Source: Rhodeus uyekii
Taxonomy: Eukaryota > Chordata > Actinopteri > Cypriniformes > Acheilognathidae
Assembly (NCBI GenBank): GCA_037043235.1
Contig: JAWRVZ010000042.1
Location: forward strand, 2,137,501 to 2,201,500
Length of the DNA stretch: 64,000 nt
Reading direction: 5' to 3'
Part shown: positions 47,201 through 59,939 of the stretch, piece after piece
How the letters are laid out: each line of letters opens with the position of its first letter
Position numbering within the stretch: the first letter of the stretch is position 1
The notes under the pieces: model-generated
What the model was told of the DNA's origin: nothing
The model's database searches: none
Seen by the model: the letters and a program-made list of their open reading frames with translations, nothing else
Position numbers and translations under genes: made by a program

Positions 47201-48476
47201 TTCATGGGAATGTATTTTGTAATCTGTGTGTTTAGAGGCTGATATGATAAAGTGAGGCAGTTCTGTTTGTGTAGGAAGAGTTTTAAATTCTCTCGTCATC
47301 GTCTCTTTAAGTGGGTTTGTGAAGACAAGCGTGAAACTTTCCTCTGTTCAGACTTCATTTACAATCTGCTCACAAACCACAGAGAGGAGAAGAGCACTGA
47401 TCTATATGAAGCTCGACCGCCCTGCTCTCTCTCCCTCTCCCTCTCTCTCTCTCCGGAGCAATAACACAATTCTGCTTCTCCATCTCAGAAAACTCCAGCC
47501 AGTTATTAAATCTCACTATAGAAGCTTTTTAGAAACACCCAGCGATCAATCACGCACGACAGCGGCAGGCAGACAGACAGACAGACAGACACACACACAC
47601 ACACACACACACACAGATTCATAAACCAATCCATCATTGCAAGATCAAAGATCTTGCTGAAACAAACTTCAGCTGTGTGTTTCTAACATTGTTTGGTTGA
47701 GGGAGTGATTCAGTGGCTCATGAACACAGTCACATGTTTTGCTCTTGAATGAATCGGTGTGTTTGAACGCTCATAAAGATAGTCACTTCATTCATGGTTT
47801 AATTAATGACTCGATGAATCACAACTTGTCACCCACTGATGTAATGAATGATTCAATGGCCTGAACTAAATGTTGTAAGGAAACGTTCATCCAAACAATT
47901 GAGGAAAATTCTTCATATACAAGACTTTCAAAAACAAGATCAACTTCTCTGAGTAACAAAAACATCCACAGCACAATATTATATCACTATTAGACCACAT
48001 TAAAACCACTGATGAAGGGTTTATGTCATCACACACTCAATATCACAGGAATCATTCAGAATCAGTGTTGTGAACTAACACACACACACACACACACTCA
48101 AACTCACACACTCATACACATACACACAGGCCAGCACTTACATCAGAACTCAGAAGGTTAAAGGTCATCAGCTCTGTGTTTACATATACTGGCTAATCTA
48201 CTTCCTGCTTTTCCGTTCCGCCCAGAGGGAAATGACATCATCAACATGAGGATCACCCAGCAAACAGGGAACGTTCTGTCAGGATCTCTCGGATGAACTC
48301 GAGCATAGATGAAACAATCCAGATCTGTGATTCTGTTAGTTTCTGCCTCCAGTTAAAGAGATGTTGCACCGGAGACGAACGTGAATAAACCAGCAAACAT
48401 TTACACACACATGCAGAGGGAGATCACATGAGCCGCGTCACCATGGCAGCCAGCAAACTAGAAGTTCACACACAGC

Positions 48477-48522
<46 letters not shown>

Positions 48523-48889
48523 TTCTGGGTATAAAACAGCAAAAAAGTTTCCCAGAAAGCCAGTGGCGTGTGTCTGATGTTCAGACGGTCTGAGTGAATC
48601 ATTACTGCATTCACTCCCTCCAGAGCAAACACTGCTTCTGCCTCGTTTTTTTTAATCAAAGTTTACACTTATTAGTACATTCCAGCTACAGCTGCAGGTC
48701 GAGACTTTATAGGACAAGAAACAAGGCCAAACGGCTAGATTACTGGAACTACTGACTTCAGACAACACACCAGACGGAGATCGACAGATTACACACATCT
48801 AACTGTGTGTGTGAGAGAGAGAGTGAGAATAATAAAAAATATTATTTTATTTTTATTCATTATTTTCATTCTTTTTCATATACTGTTCC
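47201..48889. other. EPS8 intron 1, unassigned with short simple repeats
   Basis: Contains a (CT)n run at 47424-47454, (CAGA)n/(CA)n at 47570-47615, (CA)n at 48080-48100 and (GA)n at 48482-48519. No exon recognised. Confidence 0.5.
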
Positions 48890-48999
48890 ATGTTCATGTT
48901 CAAATGTCCCATTTTCTGTCTCAATGCTTTGGCAATACAAAATGTATCTGTTTTGTCATGCCAATAAAGCTTTCGAAATTGAAATTGAAATTGAAATTG
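48890..48999 (+). mobile_element. Non-LTR retrotransposon 3' end
   Basis: GCTTTGGCAATACAAAATGT, then TTTTGTCATGCCAATAAAGC followed by four GAAATT units. An AATAAA signal next to a short-repeat tail is typical of a LINE 3' end. Probably 5'-truncated; left boundary uncertain. Confidence 0.5.
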
Positions 49000-49126
49000 A
49001 GTGAGAGACAGTGTGTGTATTTGAGAGAGAGTGAGTGAGTGAGTGTGTGTGTGTGTGTGCGTGAGAGAGAGAGAGACAGTTTGTGTATGAGTGAGTGAGT
49101 GTGTGTATGTGAGATAGAGAGAGTGA

Positions 49127-49174
<48 letters not shown>

Positions 49175-49335
49175 CAGTGTGTGTATGAGTGAGTGAGTGA
49201 GTGTGTGTGTGAGAGAGAGAGACAGTTTGTGTATGAGTGAGTGAGTGAGTGAGTGTGTGTATGTGAGAGAGAGAGAGTGAGTGAGTGTGTGTGTGAGAGA
49301 GAGAGACAGTGCGTGTTTGTGTGTGCGCATGTGTG
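49000..49335. repeat. GTGA/GAGA microsatellite
   Basis: Mixed GAGT, GTGT and GAGA runs with a recurring AGACAGTGTGTGTATGAGTG block. Follows directly on the retrotransposon tail. Confidence 0.9.
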
Positions 49336-49869
49336 TGTGATGCTACCAGTGAGATGAGACACACAACACATATAATCACAGAGTCATAAGGAAGTTCAGT
49401 CACTGACTGATGCTTTTAATTGCTGATGTTCATGAGCAGTGAAATGTATGAAGACTATTTTCCACATTCACTATCAAATAGATAAAGACTATTTTCCACA
49501 TTCACTAACAAATAGATAAAGACTATTTTCCACATTCACTATCAAATAGATAAATGTGTATTGTTGGATCGGGTCGTAAGGAACGTGTGCGACAAGTAGC
49601 AGAGTAACAAGAGCAGGTGAAAGCAGAACCTTCTTGATCTCTGCGACCTCCAGGAACCTGATCCAGCCGCACCCACAGCCTGAGGCCACGCCTCTCACGT
49701 GTCACATGACGCGCATACAGTGTGTGTGAGTGACCACAGATCAAACACCAGTGTCCGAAGACACACTCCCTATCACACACCACACCTTAGATTCCACAGT
49801 AACAGAACGAGCGCAAAACAACAACAAATACAGATTTATCCTTTAAAACTGTACATTGTACAACATGTA
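49336..49869. other. EPS8 intron 1, short tandem triplication
   Basis: AAGACTATTTTCCACATTCA (with CTATCAAATAGAT) occurs three times, 49450-49552, 35-bp unit. Otherwise unassigned. Confidence 0.6.
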
Positions 49870-50336
49870 AAAATGTGAGTGTGTTTGAGTGATTGTGAAT
49901 GAAAGATTGAGTGAGTCTGTGTGTGTGTATGTTAGTGAGCGTGTTAGTATGTGTGTGAGTGTGTGTGTGTGAGAGAGAGAGTGTATAAGTGTGTTTGTGA
50001 GTATGTGTGTGAGTGAGTGAGTATGTGAGTGTGTGTGTGTGAGAGAGTGTATAAGTGTGTGTGTGAGTATGTGTATGTGTGAGCGTGTGTATGAGTGAGT
50101 GAGTATGTGAGTGTGTGTGTCAGTATGTGTGTGTGTGTGAGTGTTTGTATGAGTGAGTGAGTGAGTATGTGAGTGTGTGTGTCAGTATGTGTGTGTGTGT
50201 GAGTGTTTGTATGAGTGAGTGAGTGAGTATGTGAGTGTGTGTGTGTGTGAGTATGTGTAAATATGTATGTGAGTGAGTATGTGAGTATGTGTGTGAAAGA
50301 GTGAGTGAGTGTGTGTGTGTGTGTGTGTGTGTGTTC
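49870..50336. repeat. GTGAGTATGTG microsatellite
   Basis: Interrupted GT/GA/TATG repeats with a duplicated block GTGTTTGTATGAGTGAGTGA near 50141 and 50201. Confidence 0.9.
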
Positions 50337-51935
50337 AAAGACCCAGAAGCGTTTGTGATAGTAAAGACGGAGAAGAACACAGAGCTACTGCACTCTCTCA
50401 CTCCTGACCAACATCACAAGGTCATTTCAGTCAGAACACAATGAATCGCTCACATGTTCTTGATGAGCGCCACATATCTTGTTTGTTTTGCTGTTGTTCT
50501 GATAGAGAGCAGGAAGAGCTCAGTTAATGCCAACACCTGTTTACACTGAGCTTTTGCTGAAATTCATAAAATACCAAGAAAATAAAGAGCCTAGATATAC
50601 ACAACATGAGTAAAATAACACAATCAAACTCAATGTATCTCAGATGCTTTTGCTCTGATTATCTGCTCTCATACAGGAAGTAAGAAAACCCGGATTCATT
50701 GTGCTCTGAGGTCGACGGCCACACAGAGCAGCTGAGCTATGAATAGAGACAATAAAGGACGTTATGACTTTGTAGATAAGGCAGAAGGAAACACTCAATG
50801 GAAGTGTGTTTGGCCGGACTGGTTTGTGCTGATCAGAAGCAAACACATCCAAACAACAGCTTCTGTGACGACACATCAAACAGATAATGGGAAGAGCTTA
50901 GCTCTTGGACAAGCCAAGACATTTCTGGTCGCAGTAAGGAATATAACACGGCCTCCTGGAACTTCTTTAGAAACTCAGAGTTAATGACAGTAAACTAAAG
51001 GTTTCAAATGTATCAAAATTAATTTAGATGTAGCCTCAGATACAGAGGAACTGAATAAAACAATCCCAGACTCCAGAGAGCCGCGTGACTTTCCTCCAGA
51101 AACCCTCCAGAGACTCCAGCCTCCGCCAAACAACTTCTCCATCAGCACTGCTGCTCCACTGCCATTACCCAGAGTTCCCAGCAGCAAATGTGAAGGCAAT
51201 CACTCCAGAAAAATCTGTGACACCAAACCCATCGGCGAGATTCTCAAAACGCCATAATCACTTCACAATGAGCCGCCACGGAAATGATATAGTTACTGAA
51301 TTCAGCTGGCGTCAATTCAGCAAATGTGCTCGCAGAAGATGAACACAAACAAACGCTGAAAACATCCAGAAATACTTCAGCTGAATCACAGGCCTCAGGC
51401 CAGCAGAGGTTTCACATGGAGTCTGAAGTCCCTGAAGGGGGACAGCCAGACGCAGCTGTACTCTGCTGTTTTTAACCTCTCAAAAATGTCTTCAGTTCTA
51501 TCTTAAAGTCTTTCCATAACCCTGAAAGATGTTGACGATGTGATTTGGAAGCACAGAGAAGTTCAGTGCTATGATGAACAGTGAATCAGAGAAGCCTCAC
51601 GTTTAGGTCAAAGGTCCTCTGTGAAAACTCACCCCTAAAATACTGCAGGACTATCTGAAGGTAATGCCGCAGCTCAGTGAAATTAATGGAAACATTAGCC
51701 GTTATGTAACATGGCTCCATATTTAACCCTGAGGCACTGGGACCTGCACTGCTCATAACACCAATTACTGAAACTCACTGGAGACACTATCTTACAGTGC
51801 GTCCTTATTAAGAACCGTTAACCATTTACCACCCTACGCAGAACCACCTCAGGTTAGACTTTCTCAGAATGCAGAGGAGTTACAATCAAGATTCAGAAAG
51901 TGCTAAATATTCGTTCTTCTATACAGACTGTAATA
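50337..51935. other. EPS8 intron 1, no gene recognised
   Basis: About 1.6 kb of unique-looking sequence without a supported exon, transposon end or RNA gene. Confidence 0.5.
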
Positions 51936-51978
51936 GACACGAGCAATGTGATCATAAAGTCTGATTTCAGCTGATGTA

Positions 51979-52543
51979 CCGTATTTTCCCACATATAACC
52001 CGCAGACGCAGATAATCCGCACCCTCATATAGGTCCGCGGGTTTTGGGGGTTTGTGTAAAAAAAACTGTTGGCATAACCCACACCTTTATATAACCTGCA
52101 CCCATTGATTGATTAACTTTTTAGTTTAAGTTCACATTTCGAATGTTGCTCGCATGACGTCAATTATCCATAACTGTTCAGGCTCGGTACACAGTGCTTG
52201 TGCGTGAAATTCAAACAATAAGAAAACAAACAAAAAGAAAAAGCAGTCTCTCCCACTGTGTCTCTTAAGAAGCGATTCTACAGGTGTTGATCATCAGATG
52301 AGATGAGAAGAGCGCGCCCTCATGGCAGCACAGCCAATCACGTCTTCTTGCATGATTGACAGGTCAGATAGCCTATCAACGGCAGCTGTCAGAGTGATAG
52401 TACAAGCGCCAGAGACAACAACCCTCGCAAGAAAGAAAATACCGCAAAAAAGTTGTTACGTCCTCAGGGACGTAACAAATAAATTGAAATATTATTAAGC
52501 GTAAAAAATTTGTGATATAGCCCGCACCATTATATAACCTGCC
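51979..52543. mobile_element. DNA-transposon-like insertion at the edge of the 46-bp array
   Basis: Begins CCGTATTTTCCCACATATAA and ends near TTATATAACCTGC. Both ends hold inverted copies of a CCGCAC...TATATAAC sequence, resembling the common fish repeat starting CCGTATTTTCCGCACTATAA. Flanks are CTGATGTA and CCGATATA, six of eight matching. The 46-bp minisatellite unit is visible on both sides (AAGTCTGATTTCAG before, GATATAAACATACAG after). Confidence 0.55.
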
Positions 52544-55500
52544 GATATAAACATACAGCGATGCGTTAATGAAGTCTGTTTTCAGCAGATGTAAACACAT
52601 GCAGTGATGCATTAATTAAGTTTCATCTCAGCCGATATAAACACATGCAGTGAAGCATTAATGAAGTCTGATCTCTGCAGATATAAATACATGCGGTGAT
52701 GCATTAATGAAGTCTGATCTCAGCCGATATAAACAAATGCAGTGATGCATTAATGAAGTCTGATCTCAGCAGATATAAATACATGCGTTGATGCATTAAT
52801 GAAGTCTGATCACAGCGGATATAAAGATATGCAGTGATGCATTAATGAAGTCTGATCTCAGCAGATATAAATACATGTAGTGATGCATTAATGAAGTCTG
52901 ATCTTAGTGGATATAAAGACATGCAGTGATGTATTGATTAAGTCTGATCTCAGCAGATATAAATACATGCGGTGATGCATTAATGAAGTCTGACCTCAGC
53001 CAAAATAAACACATGCTGTGATGCATTAATGAAGTCTGATCTCAGCAGATATAAATACATGCTGTGATGCATTAATGAAGTCTGATCTCAGCAGATATAA
53101 ATACATGCTGTGATGCATTAATGAAGTCTGATCTCAGCAGATATAAATACATGCTGTGATGCATTAATGAAGTCTGATCTCAGCAGATATAAACACATGC
53201 TGTGATGCATTAATGAAGTCTGATCTCAGCAGATATAAATACATGTAGTGATGCATTAATGAAGTCTGATCTTAGTGGATATAAAGACATGCAGTGATGT
53301 ATTGATTAAGTCTGATCCCAGCAGATATAAATACATGCGGTGATGCATTAATGAAGTCTGACCTCAGCCAAAATAAACACATGCTGTGATGCATTAATGA
53401 AGTCTGATGTCAGCAGATATAAATACATGCTGTGATGCATTAATGAAGTCTGATCTCAGCAGATATAAACACATGCTGTGATGCATTAATGAAGTCTGAT
53501 CTCAGCAGATATAAATACATGTAGTGATGCATTAATGAAGTCTGATCTTAGTGAATATAAAGACATGCAGTGATGTATTGATTAAGTCTGATCTCAGCAG
53601 ATATAAATACATGCGGTGATGCATTAATGAAGTCTGATCTCAGCAGATATAAATACATGTGGTGATGCATTAATGAAGTCTGACCTCAGCCAAAATAAAC
53701 ACATGCTGTGATGCATTAATGAAGTCTGATCTCAGCAGATATAAATACATGCTGTGATGCATTAATGAAGTCTGATCTCAGCAGATATAAACACATGCTG
53801 TGATGCATTAATGAAGTCTGATCTCAGCAGATATAAATACATGTAGTGATGCATTAATGAAGTCTGATCTTAGTGGATATAAAGACATGCAGTGATGTAT
53901 TGATTAAGTCTGATCTCAGCAGATATAAATACATGCTGTGATGCATTAATGAAGTCTGATCTCAGCAGATATAAACACATGCTGTGATGCATTAATGAAG
54001 TCTGATCTCAGCAGATATAAATACATGTAGTGATGCATTAATGAAGTCTGATCTTAGTGGATATAAAGACATGCAGTGATGTATTGATTAAGTCTGATCT
54101 CAGCAGATATAAATACATGCGGTGATGCATTAATGAAGTCTGACCTCAGCCAAAATAAACACATGCTGTGATGCATTAATGAAGTCTGATCTCAGCAGAT
54201 ATAAATACATGCTGTGATGCATTAATGAAGTCTGATCTCAGCAGATATAAACACATGCAGTGATGCATTAATGAAGTCTGATCTTAGTGGATGTGAACAC
54301 ATGCAGTGATGTATTGATTAAGTCTGATCTCAGCAGATATAAATACATGTGGTGATGCATTAATGAAGTCTGACCTCAGCCAAAATAAACACATGCTGTG
54401 ATGCATTAATGAAGTCTGATCTCAGCAGATATAAATACATGCGGTGATGCATTAATGAAGTCTGACCTCAGCCAAAATAAACACATGCAGTGATGCATTA
54501 ATGAAGTCTGATCTCAGCCAGTATAAACACATGCAGTGACGCATTAATGAAGTCTGATCTCAGCGGATATAAACACATGCAGTGACGCATTAATGAAGTC
54601 TGATCTCAGCAGATATAAAGACATGCAGTGATGCATTAATGAAGTCTGATCTCAGCGGATATAAAGACATGCAGTGATGCATTAATGAAGCCTGATCTCA
54701 GCGGATATAAATACATGCAGTGACGCATTAATGAAGTCTGATCTCAGCCGGTATAAACACATGCAGTGACGCATTAATGAAGTCTGATCTCAGCGGATAT
54801 AAACACATGCAGTGATGCATTAATGAAGTCTGATCTCAGCGGATATAAAGACATGCAGTGACGCATTAATGAAATCTGATCTCAGCGGATATAAAGACAT
54901 GCAGTGATGCATTAATGAAGTCTTATCTCAGCGGATGTAAACACATGCAGTGATGCATTAATGAAGTCTGATCTCAGCGGATGTAAACACATGCAGTGAT
55001 GCATTAATGAAGTCTGATCTCAGCGGATGTAAACACATGCAGTGATGCATTAATGAAGTCTGATCTCAGCGGATATAAACATGCAGTGATGCATTAATGA
55101 AGTCTGATCTCAGAAGAAACACATGCAGTGATGCATTAATGAAGTCTGATCTCAGCGGATATAAACACATGCAGTGATGCATTAATGAAGTCTTATCTCA
55201 GCGGATGTAAACACATGCAGTGATGCATTAATGAAGTCTGATCTCAGCGGATGTAAACACATGCAGTGATGCATTAATGAAGTCTTATCTCAGCGGATGT
55301 AAACACATGCAGTGATGCATTAATGAAGTCTGATTTCAGCGGATGTAAACACATGCAGTGATGCATTAATGAAGTCTTATCTCAGCGGATATAAAGACAT
55401 GCAGTGATGTATTGATTAAGTCTGATCTCAGCAGATATAAATACATGCGGTGATGCATTAATGAAGTCTGACCTCAGCCAAAATAAACACATGCTGTGAT

Positions 55501-57448
55501 GCATTAATGAAGTCTGATCTCAGCAGATATAAATACATGCTGTGATGCATTAATGAAGTCTGATCTCAGCAGATATAAACACATGCAGTGATGCATTAAT
55601 GAAGTCTGATCTTAGTGGATGTGAACACATGCAGTGATGTATTGATTAAGTCTGATCTCAGCAGATATAAATACATGTGGTGATGCATTAATGAAGTCTG
55701 ACCTCAGCCAAAATAAACACATGCTGTGATGCATTAATGAAGTCTGATCTCAGCAGATATAAATACATGCGGTGATGCATTAATGAAGTCTGACCTCAGC
55801 CAAAATAAACACATGCAGTGATGCATTAATGAAGTCTGATCTCAGCCAGTATAAACACATGCAGTGACGCATTAATGAAGTCTGATCTCAGCGGATATAA
55901 ACACATGCAGTGACGCATTAATGAAGTCTGATCTCAGCAGATATAAAGACATGCAGTGATGCATTAATGAAGTCTGATCTCAGCGGATATAAAGACATGC
56001 AGTGATGCATTAATGAAGCCTGATCTCAGCGGATATAAATACATGCAGTGACGCATTAATGAAGTCTGATCTCAGCCGGTATAAACACATGCAGTGACGC
56101 ATTAATGAAGTCTGATCTCAGCGGATATAAACACATGCAGTGATGCATTAATGAAGTCTGATCTCAGCGGATATAAAGACATGCAGTGACGCATTAATGA
56201 AATCTGATCTCAGCGGATATAAAGACATGCAGTGATGCATTAATGAAGTCTTATCTCAGCGGATGTAAACACATGCAGTGATGCATTAATGAAGTCTGAT
56301 CTCAGCGGATGTAAACACATGCAGTGATGCATTAATGAAGTCTGATCTCAGCGGATGTAAACACATGCAGTGATGCATTAATGAAGTCTGATCTCAGCGG
56401 ATATAAACATGCAGTGATGCATTAATGAAGTCTGATCTCAGAAGAAACACATGCAGTGATGCATTAATGAAGTCTGATCTCAGCGGATATAAACACATGC
56501 AGTGATGCATTAATGAAGTCTTATCTCAGCGGATGTAAACACATGCAGTGATGCATTAATGAAGTCTGATCTCAGCGGATGTAAACACATGCAGTGATGC
56601 ATTAATGAAGTCTTATCTCAGCGGATGTAAACACATGCAGTGATGCATTAATGAAGTCTGATTTCAGCGGATGTAAACACATGCAGTGATGCATTAATGA
56701 AGTCTTATCTCAGCGGATATAAAGACATGCAGTGATGCATTAATGAAGTCTGATCTCAGCGGATGTAAACACATGCAGTGATGCATTAATGAAGTCTGAT
56801 CTCAGCGGATATAAACATGCAGTGATGCATTAATGAAGTCTGATCTCAGAAGAAACACATACAGTGATGCATTAATGAAGTCTGATCTCAGCGGATATAA
56901 ACACATGCAGTGATGCATTAATGAAGTCTTATCTCAGCGGATGTAAACACATGCAGTGATGCATTAATGAAGTCTGATCTCAGCGGATGTAAACACATGC
57001 AGTGATGCATTAATGAAGTCTTATCTCAGCGGATGTAAACACATGCAGTGATGCATTAATGAAGTCTGATCTCAGCGGATATAAACATGCAGTGATGCAT
57101 TAATGAAGTCTGATCTCAGAAGAAACACATGCAGTGATGCATTAATGAAATCTGATCTCAGCGGATATAAACATGCAGTGATGCATTAATTAAGTCTGAT
57201 CTCAGCGGATATAAACATGCAGTGATGCATTAATGAAGTCTGATCTCAGAAGAAACACATGCAGTGATGCATTAATGAAATCTGATCTCAGCGGATATAA
57301 ACATGCAGTGATGCATTAATGAAGTCTGATCTCAGAAGAAACACATGCAGTGATGCATTAATGAAATCTGATCTCAGCGGATATAAACACATGCAGTGAT
57401 GCATTAATGAAGTCTGATCTCAATGGATGTAAATACATGCAGTGATGT
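52544..57448. repeat. 4.9 kb minisatellite of 46-bp units in EPS8 intron 1
   Basis: About 105 copies of a 46-bp unit: GATATAAATACATGCTGTGA, TGCATTAATGAAGTCTGATC, TCAGCA. Variants (AAAATAAACACATG, GATGTAAACAC, short AGAAACACATG units) are ordered in larger patterns. Block 54061-55388 is repeated at 55389-56716 with an offset of 1328 bp. A smaller period near 300 bp is visible at 52880-54080. Every unit contains GCATTAATGA. Confidence 0.97.
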
Positions 57449-57745
57449 ATTAATGCACTAATATTTATGCATACAGTAAATTGATAATCTGATAAGCGCG
57501 TGCTGGTACCTGCGCGTGACAGGCTCTGCCATGGCAACCGGGACAGTATTTACCGCTAGCAGCCATTAAACCAGCAAACGGAACATGAGCGCGATCAGCG
57601 CACACACAATAAACACAAAAACTTCAACACTTCCGTGGGGATCAATAGGCTGTTATTTGCGTTTAAACTGAATAAATGTACAAACACCACTAGTACAAAA
57701 TCTACTATTTACAAATGTGTGTGAGAGTGTGTGTGACACGCTCAC

Positions 57746-57960
57746 CTGTTCGTGTTTTTCTCCTCGATTTACCGCATGGCAGAAGCACAGACACACACGG
57801 TGACTGTTAGTGAGTTTCTCGGTTTAATGATAAAATGAACAGCCGCTTGTGAGAGTTTGACTCGCGCTCCGCCTTACGGACACCCGCGCCGCGCGCGACC
57901 CGCCAGCGCCTCCACGCGCGCACACGCGACATCTCACCTGAGCGCGCAGGTGAACGATGT
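57746..57960 (-). promoter_or_regulatory. eps8: Probable EPS8 non-coding first exon and CpG-rich promoter
   Basis: On the minus strand, AACACGAACAG|GTGAGCG gives a strong splice donor with the exon ending at 57746. Upstream, 57860-57950 is dense in CG (GCGCCGCGCGCGACC). This fits a vertebrate CpG-island promoter for EPS8, whose next acceptor would be at 43420 before the ATG exon. The transcription start itself cannot be placed. Confidence 0.55.
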
Positions 57961-58970
57961 TTTTACGTGCCATTCAAACAAATAACAGCTCTATCTATTC
58001 TATCTATATCCATCCATCCCTGTTTCTCTCTGTATCTATCAATCAGTCTGTCTGTGTTTATGACTATTTAAGAATGCAGTTTCAAGTAAAGCAAAGGTAA
58101 AACAAATATTGTCATCATTCACAACAGCAGCTGGAAATACGAAACCCTGTTCATGTAAAACACCGGATTCTTCTGAAGTTTATTTATTGTTTGCGTTCCA
58201 AACAGAACAAAATATCTGATCCTGCTTTCAGTGAAACTGGTCATTTCTGACAGAAAACATCGAACTCACCTGAAACAGATTAATGTATAAACAATTTGGT
58301 ACAACTTTGTTTTGCGTGTAACATTAACATTAATCTGATCTTTAACCATGTTTTCGTTCTCAAAACATTAAAAAAAAAAACATTAAAAAACGAAGAACAA
58401 GTTGCAGTAAAATAACAGAAGCAGTTTAATCAATGTTTAGCAGTGAATATTCAGTGTTAATCACACAGCACATGTTTCTTTTATTATTATGTTTCGCGCA
58501 TTTATACTGAGTGGAAACGTCATCTGTCATTTAATGATGAAACATCTGCTAGCAAAGGATGGTGTTATGGACCAGCACACCTCCGCTGCGCCACTGCTGT
58601 CGCGAGCCTGAGGAACATCACTCACAGCAACTCTGCCGATACACCATCACATCATACAGCCATTGTGCACAATACAGTAACACACCCCTCATCCAGCAGT
58701 GGGAAATAACATATCTGTGAAAACAAACATCTCTATGAAAACAAACAAACAGACAAGCAGAAAAACATCCCAGAAAAGATCCCCATCTTTGCCGTAATTC
58801 CCGCTGCTCCTCTGCTCGCGTGTTTACGGCAATCCGTGTCCGTGTCGCATTGTATCTCTAGTGCCCTGCGCAGTGAACACTGTGTGCCAATCCTGCGCCT
58901 TCAGAAGATCCTCTGTTTACATATCACTGAATGTGTAATAAACATTACATTTGCTCATTGTGCCTCAATG
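57961..58970. other. EPS8-TBK1 intergenic interval
   Basis: Unique-looking A/T-rich sequence with no supported exon. Confidence 0.5.
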
Positions 58971-59292
58971 TGTGTGTGTGAGAGACAGAGTCTGAGAATG
59001 AGAGTGTTTGTGAGAGGGAGAGTGTGTATGAGAGAGAGAGAGAGAGAGAGTGTATGAGTGTGTAAGACAGAGAGAGTGAGAGAGAATGAGAGTGTGTGTG
59101 AGAGGGAGAGTGTGTATGAGAGAGAGAGAGATAGAGTGTATGAGTGTGTAAGACAGAGAGAGTGAGAGAGAATGAGAGTGTGTATGAGAGAGAGAGATAG
59201 AGTGTATAAGACAGGTAGTGTGTGTGTGTGTGAGAGAGAGAGCAAGAGTGAGTGAGTGTGTGTGTGAGAAAGAGAAAGAGTGTGCGTGTGTG
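58971..59292. repeat. GA/GT microsatellite just upstream of TBK1
   Basis: GAGAGTGTGTATGAGAGAGA-type units with a recurring TGAGTGTGTAAGACAGAGAG block at about 59045, 59140. Ends some 10 bases before the GC-rich TBK1 exon 1 region. Confidence 0.9.
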
Positions 59293-59371
59293 TAGATTGT
59301 GACACCGCCCGCTTCTAAGCGTCTCATGTGATGAAAACACAGAAAGCGGAAGAGAGTTTCGTGCTCGTGAG
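59293..59371 (+). promoter_or_regulatory. tbk1: Probable TBK1 promoter / non-coding exon 1
   Basis: GACACCGCCCGCTTCTAAGC, then AAAGCGGAAGAGAG (ETS-like GCGGAAG) and GTGCTCGTGAG|GTGAGA, a strong splice donor after 59371. The next acceptor, GTGTTTCAG at 61029, opens the exon carrying the TBK1 ATG 16 bases later. Confidence 0.5.
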
Positions 59372-59939
59372 GTGAGAAAATAAAAATCTAATCCTGACAT
59401 TAAATGCATCATATTATCATTAGCACATGTCACGCGTTATTATATCTGTGTTTACTTCATTAATCTAATGTGAGACGGAGCGAAGCTGTTTGACTGAAGT
59501 GTGTTTATTAATATATGAACGGAATAAAGGCTCGTGTTCACTGCGGATATTCGTCGATTTCTTTCGTTCAAATCTCACGTTACAACACGATAATAAACTT
59601 TATTCTGTCCGAATACTGCATTTACTTTCCGTTTCAGTATCGAAACGATCCGGACAGATCACATAAACCTCGCGATTCTGTTTTGTTTCTCCTTTTACTT
59701 CTAATTTAACCAAATTTATTTTAGTTTAACGCAATAAAGGACGAAGGAATCACGCTGTTGCGGGAAACTCCCGCAGATCTGTGACGTCACGGCGATTTCA
59801 CAACATCCTCACGATCATTCTCTGAAACGAAACCAAACATTGCTTTATATAAATACGTGTTAAGAACGTTTGGCCAACGTTTCCTTTACGTTAATAAACC
59901 GTTGTTTTTAAAGATTCTCAGTTCAAAATGTTTCTGTGA

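Noticed and set aside
52544..57448. CRISPR-like array
   Set aside because: Units are contiguous 46-bp repeats with no unique spacers, in a vertebrate intron.
59320..59371. Interferon-response element in the TBK1 promoter (GAAAACACAGAAAGC, GTTTCG)
   Set aside because: Spacing does not fit the GAAANNGAAA consensus.
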